This document shows, piece by piece, positions 46,514-54,994 of a DNA stretch of 64,000 nt. The stretch is taken from NCBI RefSeq assembly GCF_902477725.1, contig NZ_CABSIF010000001.1, positions 124,001 through 188,000 of the forward strand, given 5' to 3'. Made by a program: the position numbers and the translations under genes. This stretch comes from an uncultured Desulfovibrio sp. (GTDB lineage Bacteria > Desulfobacterota > Desulfovibrionia > Desulfovibrionales > Desulfovibrionaceae). Below the pieces are notes generated by a model. That model was given only the letters and a program-made list of their open reading frames with translations. It was not told the DNA's origin and made no database searches. Position 1 is the first letter of the stretch; each line of letters starts with the position of its first letter.

Positions 46514-47072
46514 TGTAGCCTCCTTGCCTTATTTCATGTCGTTCGGGATATTGAGTGCGATACGCCATTCAATAGCCTCTTTGCATGTTGCAAAAAATCA
46601 AAGACACGTCATTTCATTTTTTATAGCTATGATAGACGTGCAGTAATCCATTACACGCCCAACATGCACTGGAATATTATGCAATACCGATGAAAAAAAC
46701 ATTCTACTTGTTATTTCAGAAATGAATAATAGCAAATCTGCAACCATACATCGATTAGGCAGGAACCACTAAACTAAACAATGAATCGGTTGTCACGCAG
46801 ATATGTCAGGAAATGGAGTAAAATTAATATCCACCCCACTGGAACAACGCAACATCGCGCAAAGATAGCGCAAAATGGGGGACTCTGCCTGCTTGCCATA
46901 ACTGCCCATCTTTAGTACACAAGCATTGCGTTGTTCCATTTAGCAAATCTCTAAACTTTTTCTCGTGGCTTTCCTCAACACATACGCCCGCGACCCCACG
47001 GCTTAGCCCGTTGCAGCCGCGTAGCGCAGCGCACTTGAGGCTTGACGTCCAGCCAACGCATAAGGACTGTGC
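46514..47072. other. AT-rich gap with an interrupted inverted repeat
   Basis: 559 bases without a convincing gene, distinctly AT-richer than its surroundings from about 46560 to 46840. It should contain promoters for the methyltransferase (minus) and dacA (plus). Its main feature is the inverted repeat at 46840-46938, described separately. Confidence 0.5.
46840..46938. repeat. Perfect 13-bp inverted repeats 73 bases apart
   Basis: TGGAACAACGCAA (46840-46852) and its exact inverse TTGCGTTGTTCCA (46926-46938) flank 73 bases that hold a smaller GCGC...GCGC hairpin. The layout recalls a tiny miniature-element remnant or a pair of operator half-sites. No target-site duplication is evident. Confidence 0.6.
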
Positions 47073-48215
47073 ATGACCAGCACCCGTCGTTTTTGCCTGC
47101 CGCTCCGCACGCTCTTTGCTATCGCCGCCCTGCTTTGTGCAGCCCTCCTGTCACAGCCAGGCGCTGCTGTTTCGGCCCCAGCCGTTCCGCCGCAAAGTTC
47201 CCTTGGCGTATGTTCCGCCATTTTATACGACCTTGACCGCGACGCCATACTTTTTGAGCAAAATGCCGACCAGCGCATTCCCCCGGCCTCGCTGACCAAG
47301 GTCATGTCCATGTTTCTTGCCATGGATCAGATCAATTCCGGCCTGGCCCGCATTGACAATACCACCACCATCAGCCGCAATGCGGCCCGCACTGGCGGCT
47401 CGCGCATGGGCCTCAACGAGAATGAGCAGGTTACGCTCGACCAGCTCCTCACGGGCATGGCTGTTTCTTCCGGCAACGATGCCAGCACGGCAATGGCCGA
47501 GTATGTGGGCGGCTCCGTGCCCGCGTTCATCAACATGATGAATGCCAAGGCCCGCGATCTGGGCATGCGAGACAGTTACTTTGTCAATCCGCATGGCCTC
47601 CCGGCCAAGGGGCAGTACACCACCGCGCGCGACATGCTGACCCTTGCCCGCGCCTATCTGCATACCTACCCCGATGCGTTACGCTTCCATAATACCCATG
47701 TACTGAACTACCGGGGCCGCGTCACCTGGAACAAAAACCCCCTTCTTGGGCAGTACCCTGGCGCGGACGGCCTTAAAACCGGCTGGATCAACGCCTCGGG
47801 CTACAATATGATTTTCACGGCGCTCAAGGGCGACAAACGCCTGCTGGCCGTTATCATGGGTGCGCCCGATTCGCAGATCCGCAGCATTGAAGCCTTCCGC
47901 CTGTTGGATGCCGGTTTTGAGGTATGCAACAGCGAGGCTCCCACAGTGCTGGCCGCTCTGGACACCCTGCCGCGCGAAAAGTATCACCCCGACATCCGCA
48001 AGAATGCCCGCGAGGCATACCATCAATTTGCCGGAAACGACCAGGGCGAGGGTGCCCAGACTGTACACCGCGCCAAGGCCACAAACCACAGCAAGCAGGC
48101 CAAGGCGACCAAAACGGCCAAAAACAAAAAGAAAAACGTGGAAAAAGTCGCACGCCAGCGCAGCAATGGCACCGATGGGCAGGCAGCCCGCCGCGTTGCC
48201 AACAACGCCAGCTAA
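47073..48215 (+). CDS. Serine-type D-Ala-D-Ala carboxypeptidase (peptidase S11, DacA type)
   Basis: 380 residues. A signal peptide (about 1-35, TLFAIAALLCAALLSQPGAA) leads to a PBP5-like domain with all three active-site motifs: S73-L-T-K76, S133-G-N135 and K235-T-G237. Such enzymes trim the terminal D-Ala from peptidoglycan side chains in the periplasm. The C-terminal 60 residues are strongly basic (KATNHSKQAKATKTAKNKKK) in place of the usual beta domain and amphipathic helix, and may bind the wall or nucleic acid-like polymers. AAGGA precedes the ATG. Confidence 0.92.
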   Translation: MTSTRRFCLPLRTLFAIAALLCAALLSQPGAAVSAPAVPPQSSLGVCSAILYDLDRDAILFEQNADQRIPPASLTKVMSMFLAMDQINSGLARIDNTTTISRNAARTGGSRMGLNENEQVTLDQLLTGMAVSSGNDASTAMAEYVGGSVPAFINMMNAKARDLGMRDSYFVNPHGLPAKGQYTTARDMLTLARAYLHTYPDALRFHNTHVLNYRGRVTWNKNPLLGQYPGADGLKTGWINASGYNMIFTALKGDKRLLAVIMGAPDSQIRSIEAFRLLDAGFEVCNSEAPTVLAALDTLPREKYHPDIRKNAREAYHQFAGNDQGEGAQTVHRAKATNHSKQAKATKTAKNKKKNVEKVARQRSNGTDGQAARRVANNAS

Positions 48216-48242
48216 AGCAAAGCCGCCCAACTGAAAATTTTG

Positions 48243-48275
48243 AAGGCCCGTGAACCACAAAGGTTCACGGGCCTT
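48243..48275. terminator. Terminator between dacA and the SDR gene
   Basis: AAGGCCCGTGAACC and its perfect inverse form a 14-bp stem with a 5-base loop, followed by TTTCTT. It is placed between convergent genes. Confidence 0.9.
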
Positions 48276-48308
48276 TCTTATAAAACCGGGGGGGAGAGAC
48301 GTTCCACG

Positions 48309-49058
48309 CTATTGCGCAGTGTAGCCACCGTCTACAGTATAACAACCGCCGGTAATGAACGATGCTTCATCTGAAAGCAAAAAAGCCGCCAGTTTGCCCA
48401 CCTCTTCCGGTTTCGCCATCCGTTTCATGGGGTGAGATTCCGCCATCATCTGCCGAACGCTTTCCGGCAACTCTTTCATCCGGGGGGTATCAACATAGCC
48501 TGGGGCCAGAGCGTTTACACGTATACCTTTTTCTGCAAATTCCAGCGCAACAGATTGCGTCAGTCCCACAACGCCGTGTTTGGCGCAAGTGTAAGGGGCA
48601 ATCCCCGGAATCCCCACCATGCCGTTGACGGCGGAAAGATTGACCACCGCGCCACCTCCGTTCCTGAGCATGGCGGGGATAGCATACTTCATCCCATAAA
48701 AAACGCCGCTCAGATCCGTCTGGATAACTTCCTGCCAGTCTTCCACATCATAATCGCATATGGAGACGCCATGCGGCCCGGTTATACCCGCATTGTTCAC
48801 AAGATAGTCAATTCTTCCCCAGCGTTCCATGATCGAATCAATCAAGTTTTTGACGGAAATATGGTCTTTGACATCTGCAATCATGGGGAAAACGCGTTGT
48901 CCGGATGGATCCATGTTCCGTGCCGTGGCCTCAATAGCCGCACTGTCCCTGGCCGTTATAACCACTGTAAGCCCACGGCCATAAAGCTCCTGAGCGATGG
49001 CTTCGCCAACGCCAGTGGAAGCGCCTGTAACTATGGCGATATTGCCCCTAAATTTCAT
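48309..49058 (-). CDS. Short-chain dehydrogenase/reductase
   Basis: 249 residues, classical SDR. The NAD(P) motif TGASTGVG is at 11-18, NNAG at 88-91, and the catalytic Tyr156 and Lys160 are in PYTCAKHG. The C-terminal FLLSDEASFITGGCYTVDGGYTAQ is typical of 3-oxoacyl-ACP reductase-like and glucose-dehydrogenase-like members. Arg at residue 37 (ITARDSA) rather than an acid slightly favours NADPH. The gene begins 3 bases after marR and is probably controlled by it; the substrate is unknown. Confidence 0.88.
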   Translation of the reverse strand: MKFRGNIAIVTGASTGVGEAIAQELYGRGLTVVITARDSAAIEATARNMDPSGQRVFPMIADVKDHISVKNLIDSIMERWGRIDYLVNNAGITGPHGVSICDYDVEDWQEVIQTDLSGVFYGMKYAIPAMLRNGGGAVVNLSAVNGMVGIPGIAPYTCAKHGVVGLTQSVALEFAEKGIRVNALAPGYVDTPRMKELPESVRQMMAESHPMKRMAKPEEVGKLAAFLLSDEASFITGGCYTVDGGYTAQ

Positions 49059-49061
49059 TGG

Positions 49062-49493
49062 TTACGCCTTTTCCTTTCCCTTGGCGGACGAAGCTACGAT
49101 TTTGCGGCAAAGGGTCGCAAAGGTTTCGCGTTCCTGTTCCGACAAGGCGGCTTCGATAGTGAGCAGCAGTTCTTTTCTGAATTTTTCCGCTCTGTTAAGA
49201 AAATCTCTTCCCTCGGGAGTGATTGATATGTCGTAACTGCGCCTGTCGGTTCCGCTTTTCTTTTGCACAATATAATTTTTATCCAAAAGCCTTTTGGTAA
49301 GCTTGGACGTGCCAGATTGCGAAATTCCACGCAGGGTGGCCAGTTCCGTGGTGGTTTTGCTGCCGTTCGTGACCAGGGCATCCAAAATTTCGTATTGCGC
49401 GGTGGTGATGCCTTCCACATTGAATCGGTTAAGAGTGTTGATTACCAAACATTGAAAAGGGATGTACGATTTTTCCAACATATCGTTTTCCAT
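49062..49493 (-). CDS. MarR-family transcriptional regulator
   Basis: 143 residues. The winged helix-turn-helix region is clear (TTAQYEILDALVTNGSKTTTELATLRGISQSGTSKLTKRLLDKNYI, then the DRR wing in SGTDRRSYDISITPEGR). MarR proteins are dimers that usually repress their own operon and let go on binding a small phenolic or electrophilic ligand or upon thiol oxidation. The start at 49493 has GAGG 7 bases upstream; the 26 codons above it are not MarR-like. It is first gene of a marR-SDR pair. Confidence 0.9.
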   Translation of the reverse strand: MENDMLEKSYIPFQCLVINTLNRFNVEGITTAQYEILDALVTNGSKTTTELATLRGISQSGTSKLTKRLLDKNYIVQKKSGTDRRSYDISITPEGRDFLNRAEKFRKELLLTIEAALSEQERETFATLCRKIVASSAKGKEKA

Positions 49494-49536
49494 AAACACC
49501 TCATATATAGAACTGGGGAAATATATTCCTCGGTTG

Positions 49537-49565
49537 ATATATGACCGTGTCATGTATTTAGTCAA
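49537..49565 (-). promoter_or_regulatory. Promoter with a MarR-type operator in the spacer
   Basis: On the minus strand: TTGACT (49565-49560), 17 bases, ATATAT (49542-49537). Inside the spacer and touching the -10 lies ATGAC-ACG-GTCAT (49541-49553), extendable to nearly perfect 9-base arms. A repressor bound there would cover the promoter, the classic arrangement for MarR autoregulation. Transcription would begin near 49530, about 37 bases before marR. Confidence 0.72.
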
Positions 49566-49647
49566 GAACACTTCGCGCCCCAGGTCTCACCTAAACTAGG
49601 GCTGACCAAGGCGTTAACATTCTTAAAGTTTGTGGGATGTTGCTGAA

Positions 49648-51171
49648 TCAGCCCCTGTCCAGCACTCGGAGCGACACAGCTTCGGCCAGATGCCGGGTGG
49701 CAATGCTGGCGGCATCATCCAGGTCGGCAATGGTCCGGGCCATGCGCAGCACTCTGGCGCATGCCCGCGCGGAAAGGGAAAGACGGTTGACCGCAGCCTC
49801 CATCAAGGCATGCCCTTCGGCATCCAGCGCGCAATGCTGATCAAGCAACGCGCCTGAAAGCTCCGCGTTACAGCGCGGCCCATTGCTGCCGTAGCGCGCC
49901 CGCTGGGTTGCCCGGGCTTTGAGCACGCGTTCGCGCATCTGTGCGGACGAAGCGCCGCGGCCTGCACCGCGAAAATCCGCATAAGCCACAGCAGGCACTT
50001 CCACATGCACGTCAATGCGGTCCAGCATGGGGCCGGAAAGTCGCGACTGATAGCGCACCCGTTGTTCCTCGCGGCAGGTGCACTGGTGCGTGGGGTCGCC
50101 GTAATAGCCGCATGGACAGGGATTCATGGCTGCCACAAGCATGCAGGCAGCGGGAAAGTTCACACTGTGCGCGGCGCGCGCAATGGCAGCCACGCCGCCT
50201 TCCAGAGGCTGGCGCAGCGCCTCAAGGGCTGTTTTGCGAAATTCCGGCAGTTCGTCCAAAAAAAGAACGCCTCGGTGGGCAAGGCTCACCTCGCCGGGGC
50301 GCGGGTATCCCCCGCCGCCCACAAGGGCCACGTCGGATATGGTGTGGTGCGGCGCGCGGAAGGGCCGCACACGCATAAGCCCGGCCTCGGGCGGCAGCTT
50401 GCCAGACACGCTGTATATCTTGGTGACTTCCAGGGATTCTTCAAAGTCCAGCGGCGGCAGAATAGTGGGCAGACGCTGCGCCAGCATGGTTTTGCCGCTG
50501 CCGGGAGGGCCAATGAGCAGCACGTTATGCCCACCCGCCGCAGCCACTTCCAGCGCGCGTTTGGCAGCCTCCTGCCCTTTGACTTCGGCATAATCCTGCC
50601 TGTAGGCAGGAGCCTCGAGCATATCAGCCACCGGTTCGCACAGAGGCTCAAGCGGCTCCGCGCCAGCCAGAAAGGCCGCACAGCGGCCAAGCCCCTCGGG
50701 AGCGAACACCTTGAGTCCACGCACCACCGCAGCTTCCGCGCCGTTGCCAGGGGGAACCACCAAGCCTGCGGCTTCATGCTCACGCGCCAGCAGGGCCAGG
50801 GGCAGCACGCCGCTCACCGGGCGCAACGCGCCATTGAGCGAAAGCTCGCCCGCAAGATACATGCCCTGCAAAGGCTCCGCAGGTATAATCCCAGCAGCGG
50901 CCAGCAGCCCAACGGCCAGCGGCAGGTCATAGCTTGCGCCGCTCTTGCGCCGCCACGCCGGGGCAAGGTTTACCGTAATCCGCGCCGGGGGCAGCTTGAA
51001 GCCGCAAGCCCGCAAGGCGGCAAAGACCCTGTCCTTGGCCTCGCGCACCGCTGTTTCCGCCAGCCCCACCATGGTGAAGCCGGGCAGTCCCTGCCGCACG
51101 AAGTCCACTTCCAGTTCCACGGGGTAGGCATCCACACCCTCAACCCCGCCGCTGTTCAAACGGACAACCAT
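49648..51171 (-). CDS. ComM/YifB-like Mg-chelatase-type AAA+ ATPase
   Basis: 507 residues. An N-terminal ChlI-type domain (GVDAYPVELEVDFVRQGLPGFTMVGL, ASYDLPLAVGLL) is followed by an AAA+ core with Walker A GPPGSGKT and Walker B GVLFLDELPEF, and a C-terminal Mg-chelatase domain with the Cys-rich NPCPCGYYGD and CTC. ComM is a hexameric helicase that promotes branch migration during natural transformation; YifB is the same family. The start at 51171 has AAGGAG 6 bases upstream. It is 129 bases from lepB on the same strand. Confidence 0.93.
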   Translation of the reverse strand: MVVRLNSGGVEGVDAYPVELEVDFVRQGLPGFTMVGLAETAVREAKDRVFAALRACGFKLPPARITVNLAPAWRRKSGASYDLPLAVGLLAAAGIIPAEPLQGMYLAGELSLNGALRPVSGVLPLALLAREHEAAGLVVPPGNGAEAAVVRGLKVFAPEGLGRCAAFLAGAEPLEPLCEPVADMLEAPAYRQDYAEVKGQEAAKRALEVAAAGGHNVLLIGPPGSGKTMLAQRLPTILPPLDFEESLEVTKIYSVSGKLPPEAGLMRVRPFRAPHHTISDVALVGGGGYPRPGEVSLAHRGVLFLDELPEFRKTALEALRQPLEGGVAAIARAAHSVNFPAACMLVAAMNPCPCGYYGDPTHQCTCREEQRVRYQSRLSGPMLDRIDVHVEVPAVAYADFRGAGRGASSAQMRERVLKARATQRARYGSNGPRCNAELSGALLDQHCALDAEGHALMEAAVNRLSLSARACARVLRMARTIADLDDAASIATRHLAEAVSLRVLDRG

Positions 51172-51300
51172 GCGCTCTCCTTGACCCTGCAAATGATAAG
51201 CGGCGCGGATGGTTGCATCTATCCGCGCCGCAAAAGTCTTGCTGTCAGGCGCACCGGGCAAATCCCCTCTACGTCTGCAAGCAGAAGGTACCGCCAGATG

Positions 51301-51921
51301 CTATTGCACGGCCTTGCCGATGCGATCCCAGCGGATATCACCCAGACCGCCCCACGACCAATAGATGCGCCAAGCTTTGGCGCGTATGGCGTTGCGGTCC
51401 ACAAGGCCCCAGAAGCGCGAATCCATCGAGTTGTCCCGGTTGTCGCCCATGACAAAATACTTGCCTTCAGGCACGGTGATCGGGCCAAAATTATCGCGCA
51501 CCGGCTGGATGCGGTCAGGCTCGGTAAAGCGGATATAGGATTCCTTTACCGGCTCACCGTTGCGGAACAGCTGCTTGTTGCGCACCTCAATGGTGTCGCC
51601 GGGCGTCCCGATGATGCGCTTGATGTAGTCCACGCTGGGATCATTGGGGTATTCAAAAATGATGATGTCGCCCTTGACCGGGTCGCTCCCCTTGTAAATG
51701 TAGGAGTGGGTAAAGGGAATCTTGATGCCGTAGGAAAACTTGCTTGCCAGCAGGTGATCGCCCACAAGCAGGGTTTTGACCATGGATTCCGAAGGAATCT
51801 TGAATGCCTGCACCACAAAGGTGCGGATGACCAGAGCCAAAATAAGCGCGACGAACAGAGCTTCGCCGTATTCCCGCCACAGGGGTTTGGGGGGGCGCTG
51901 TGATTGCAGAAGCATTGCCAT
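51301..51921 (-). CDS. lepB: Signal peptidase I
   Basis: 206 residues. LepB cuts signal peptides from exported proteins at the outer face of the inner membrane. There is one N-terminal membrane helix (EALFVALILALVIRTFVVQAF), catalytic Ser46 in KIPSESMVKTL and catalytic Lys101 in DYIKRIIG, then box E GDNRDNSMDSRFWG. A second ATG two codons in (51915) is possible. It lies upstream of the ComM-like gene. Confidence 0.95.
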   Translation of the reverse strand: MAMLLQSQRPPKPLWREYGEALFVALILALVIRTFVVQAFKIPSESMVKTLLVGDHLLASKFSYGIKIPFTHSYIYKGSDPVKGDIIIFEYPNDPSVDYIKRIIGTPGDTIEVRNKQLFRNGEPVKESYIRFTEPDRIQPVRDNFGPITVPEGKYFVMGDNRDNSMDSRFWGLVDRNAIRAKAWRIYWSWGGLGDIRWDRIGKAVQ

Positions 51922-52159
51922 GTGCGAATATTCCTCATGTGCCCTTGGGGCTGGTGAACGTTACATTTTCGGTCGCAAAGTATGCCCTGATGCGAAAGTA
52001 AAGGCAAGGAGCAGTGCTTCTTCTCCCTGCGGTTCCGCAAAAAACAGGCCCCCGCCCGGCATCAGCCGGAACAGGAGCCTGTTCAGCAATCACAATGCGT
52101 TACCGCTATTGAGCCTGGAGCAGGCTACCTTGCAAGACTCGGCTGCTCCATAAAAGACT

Positions 52160-53470
52160 CTAGTGGAGGCGCAGGGCAAAGTTGACCACAAAGCACAGGG
52201 CAATGACCACCATCACCACGTTAAGATCCTTGAAACGCCCAGAAAGTACCTTGATGCCGACCCAGCTCACAAAGCCAAAGCCAAAGCCCGTGGCGATGTT
52301 GAAGGTAAGCGGCATGCTGATGATGGTCAAAAAGGCGGGCAAGGCAACGGTAAAGTCCTTGAACTTGATGCGCCCCACTTCCTGCATCATCATGGCGCCC
52401 ACGATGATCAGCACCGGGGCCGTGGCATAGGCCGGAGCCATGCCAATCACCGGCGCAAAAAACAGGGTGAGGAAAAAGAGCACCGCAATGGTCACGGCGG
52501 TCAGCCCGGTGCGCCCGCCTTCGACCACGCCCGCCGCGCTTTCAAGATAGCTGGTGGCTGTGGTCGCGCCCATGACGGCGCTGGCCATAGTGGCGATTGA
52601 GTCGGAAATCAGGGCCTTGTCCAGATTTTCAATGTGCCCGTCTTCACGAATGAACCCGGCTTTCTGAGAAAGGCCGATGAGCACGCCCATGTTGTCGAAC
52701 AGATCAACCATGGTCAGGGTAAAAATGATGGAGATCAGGCCGTGGTGCAGCGCGCCCTTGAGGTCCATCGCCATGAAGGTCTCTGTGGGCAGGAGCAGGG
52801 ATGTGTTGATGATGCTGCCCTGCGGCATATGTGGCCCGTTCAGCACCATGTCCGCCGCCGCAATGGCCACGATGCCGATGATCATGGCTCCCGGCACGCG
52901 CAGTGCAAGCAGCGCGCTGATGAGGAAGATGCCCGCCACCGAAAGCAGGGTTTTAGGGTCGCCCAGGTTACCGAGGGTCACAAAGGTGGCCGGGCTGGCC
53001 ACCACGAGGCCACAGCTCTTCATGCCGATAAAGGCGATGAACGCGCCAATACCAACCACGATGGCGTACTTGAGATCCATGGGAACGGCGTTGATGATAA
53101 GCTGGCGCACCTTGGTGACGGTGAGCAGCAGAAAGACCACGCCAGAAATGAACACAGCGCCAAGGCCAGTCTGCCATGTATAGCCCGCAGGGCCGCAAAC
53201 ATAGTAGGCAAAAAAGGCCGTGATGCCGAGGCCGGGCGCTACGCCCACGGGAAACTTGGCCCACAGGCCCATGATCAGCGTTGCAATGACGGTAATCCAG
53301 ATGGTGGCCGCCACGGCGGAATCCTTGGGCATACCGGCGTCAGCAAGCATGCTGGGAACCACAAAAATGAGGTAGCACATGGCCATAAAGCTGGTAAGGC
53401 CAGCCCGTATCTCGCGCCGAACCGTACTGCCTCTGGCCGCAGGATTAAACATTTTTTCCAGTATGCCCAT
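52160..53470 (-). CDS. AzgA/PbuG-type purine permease (NCS2 family)
   Basis: 436 residues with about 12-14 hydrophobic segments. It opens with the family motif GSTVRREIRAGLTSFMAMCYLIFVVPSML, and has APGLGITAFFAYYV and TMVDLFDNMGVLIGL, both typical of adenine/guanine/hypoxanthine:proton symporters. The ATG at 53470 follows GAGGAGG by 6 bases; the 8 codons upstream are not conserved. Salvage of purines fits. The 5' leader carries a structured RNA candidate (see 53602-53678). Substrate choice among adenine, guanine, hypoxanthine or xanthine is open. Confidence 0.9.
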   Translation of the reverse strand: MGILEKMFNPAARGSTVRREIRAGLTSFMAMCYLIFVVPSMLADAGMPKDSAVAATIWITVIATLIMGLWAKFPVGVAPGLGITAFFAYYVCGPAGYTWQTGLGAVFISGVVFLLLTVTKVRQLIINAVPMDLKYAIVVGIGAFIAFIGMKSCGLVVASPATFVTLGNLGDPKTLLSVAGIFLISALLALRVPGAMIIGIVAIAAADMVLNGPHMPQGSIINTSLLLPTETFMAMDLKGALHHGLISIIFTLTMVDLFDNMGVLIGLSQKAGFIREDGHIENLDKALISDSIATMASAVMGATTATSYLESAAGVVEGGRTGLTAVTIAVLFFLTLFFAPVIGMAPAYATAPVLIIVGAMMMQEVGRIKFKDFTVALPAFLTIISMPLTFNIATGFGFGFVSWVGIKVLSGRFKDLNVVMVVIALCFVVNFALRLH

Positions 53471-53601
53471 GACATCCTCCTCTTGTTGCCGCACCGCGCG
53501 CCCAAGATATCAAGTTGTTTTGCGCCGGGGCAGCAGCCCCCATGCCGTTAATCTCTTTGCTTTGCCCTTTGCAGCACAGCCGCTTGCGGCCATCGCTTCC
53601 G

Positions 53602-53678
53602 GGCCTCGCCCCGAGCCTGTGCCCAGATTGGACCTGAACCACAGCCGGGGCGGCCTACCCCTCTACCACCAAATTCTG
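53602..53678 (-). ncRNA. Structured leader, possible riboswitch, upstream of the purine permease
   Basis: On the minus strand a 10-base segment (53678-53669, CAGAATTTGG) can pair with CCAATCTG (53631-53624) to close a domain that holds GGTGGTAGAGGGG and GTTCAGGTCC. Alternatively GGCCGCCCCGGCTGTG (53655-53640) inside it can pair with 53621-53602 to form a much longer stem. The two pairings exclude each other, the usual form of a switch. It lies 130 bases before the permease start. Homology to purine or xanthine riboswitches could not be shown by eye. Confidence 0.4.
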
Positions 53679-53764
53679 TTCATCTTATAGAAAGTACGGC
53701 GAAATCCGTAATTTTCGCCGTCTGTTCGCATTGTTGGCCCGAACCGTGCACCGGGACAAATATT

Positions 53765-54364
53765 CTACCCCAGAAAGGCCCGTATGCCCGTAAAAATTAC
53801 CTGTGCCGCAATGGCGGCCAGCAAAAGCCCCGTCAACTTGGACAGCACGGCAATGCCCGTGCGGTGCAGGGCGCGCACCACGCCATCGGCCATGCACAGC
53901 AGCACAAACATGCCAAAGGCAGCGGCCAGCAGCGAAAACACCCCCACCAGCACCTGATGCATCTCTGTGGCGGACGCGCCCATGACCATTACCGCGCCGA
54001 TGGAGGCAGGCCCCATGCCAAGCGGTATGGCCAGCGGCACAACGCTGATGTCGCCCTCCTTGCCGGAAAGCGCATCCTTGCCGTCATCGTTCATGAGGGA
54101 AACTGCCGTAAGAAAAAGCAACACGCCCGCGCCGATACGAAAGGCGTCAAGAGTGAAGCCGAAGAGCGAAAACAGGTGCGGGCCAAACAGGAACAGCGTA
54201 ACGCCGATAAGAAAGATGGCCGCAGAGGTTTTGGCGGCCACCCTGGATTTTTGTTTTTTATCAAAGCCCTTGGTGCCGCTGATAAAGGCGCTCAGCACGG
54301 CAGGGGGCGTCATGAGCGCATAAATTTTGATGCTCGTGCCCACAACTTCAGTAAAAAATTCCAT
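53765..54364 (-). CDS. MarC-family inner-membrane protein
   Basis: 199 residues with six hydrophobic helices. It starts MEFFTEVVGTSIKIYALMTPPAVLSAFIS and has the family loop GKEGDISVVPLAIPLGMGPASIGAVMVM. MarC proteins were named for a nearby resistance locus but their substrate is unknown; the NAAT group suggests small neutral amino acid transport. GGGAG precedes the ATG. It stands upstream of the purine permease leader on the same strand. Confidence 0.85.
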   Translation of the reverse strand: MEFFTEVVGTSIKIYALMTPPAVLSAFISGTKGFDKKQKSRVAAKTSAAIFLIGVTLFLFGPHLFSLFGFTLDAFRIGAGVLLFLTAVSLMNDDGKDALSGKEGDISVVPLAIPLGMGPASIGAVMVMGASATEMHQVLVGVFSLLAAAFGMFVLLCMADGVVRALHRTGIAVLSKLTGLLLAAIAAQVIFTGIRAFLG

Positions 54365-54847
54365 GCGAACTCCCCTTCCTGCGCCGGAAGCCTAGCGTTA
54401 GAGCAACTTGCCTGCCCTGCACGAATTGTTGCAAAAATCCGCACATAAAATGTTTGCAAGGCAATGTATCTTGTCCGTTGCCCCAATCATTGCCCTACAG
54501 GAAGTTACCCCTGAAGGCAGATTGGAGGCCTTGCTGGCAAGCAAACATTTCAAAATGAAAACACACCAAGGAACACGCGCCGCGAAAGGCCAGAATTTAT
54601 GAAGGCGGGAGTATGTCATGCAAGAGGCGGCATGTCCATAGCGCCAGCCCGCCTGAACCTGAAATTTCCTACACTGGCGCGCCTTGCACGGCCTGATGCC
54701 TGCGCGGTTTCAAGCACCCCCTGCCAGTCTGCCAGCAACCTTGATCAATGCTTCAAAAGCAAACAACAGACCCTGCCGTTCCTGCGCGCCACAGGAGCGT
54801 GCAAGAACGACAGGGTTTGTCAATTTGTGGCAGGGGCCCAAGCCGCG
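54365..54847. other. Gap between marC and the small lipoprotein gene
   Basis: About 480 bases without a convincing gene. The marC promoter should lie in the AT-rich left part. On the right is the hairpin at 54771-54815 that probably ends the cysE transcript. Confidence 0.5.
54771..54815 (-). terminator. Probable terminator of cysE and the small lipoprotein gene
   Basis: CCCTGCCGTTCCTGC and GCAAGAACGACAGGG pair over 15 positions (two of them G-T). On the minus strand TCTGTTGTTTGCTTTTG follows, moderately T-rich. Confidence 0.65.
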
Positions 54848-54994
54848 TTAATGCCCCACGCTGACGTCTGTCACCACCTGGCCTTTGGGTTTCACACTGA
54901 GGCCGCAGCCGCCAAGATTCAGCAAGGCGGCGCATAGGGCAACGCAAGACAAAAGCAGCGCCAGACGGCGCAGCTGCTTGCGGCCTTTAGTCAC
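54848..54994 (-). CDS. 48-residue lipoprotein overlapping the cysE stop
   Basis: From GTG at 54994 the frame encodes MTKGRKQLRRLALLLSCVAL followed by a lipobox LNLGGC with Cys30, and then only 18 residues (GLSVKPKGQVVTDVSVGH). The basic start, hydrophobic core and LGGC make it a credible signal-peptidase II substrate, leaving a mature peptide of about 19 residues. AGGAG is 7 bases upstream, and the GTG lies inside the cysE end, an 8-base overlap, so translation is probably coupled. It resembles small lipopeptides such as LptM (YifL), which ends outer-membrane biogenesis pathways, but identity is not established. Confidence 0.65.
   Translation of the reverse strand: MTKGRKQLRRLALLLSCVALCAALLNLGGCGLSVKPKGQVVTDVSVGH

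Noticed and set aside
53602..53680. tRNA gene, suggested by GTGGTAGAGG and GTTCAGGTCC
   Set aside because: The D-arm and T-arm resemblance is superficial; there is no proper anticodon arm with U33 and no acceptor stem of 7 pairs.
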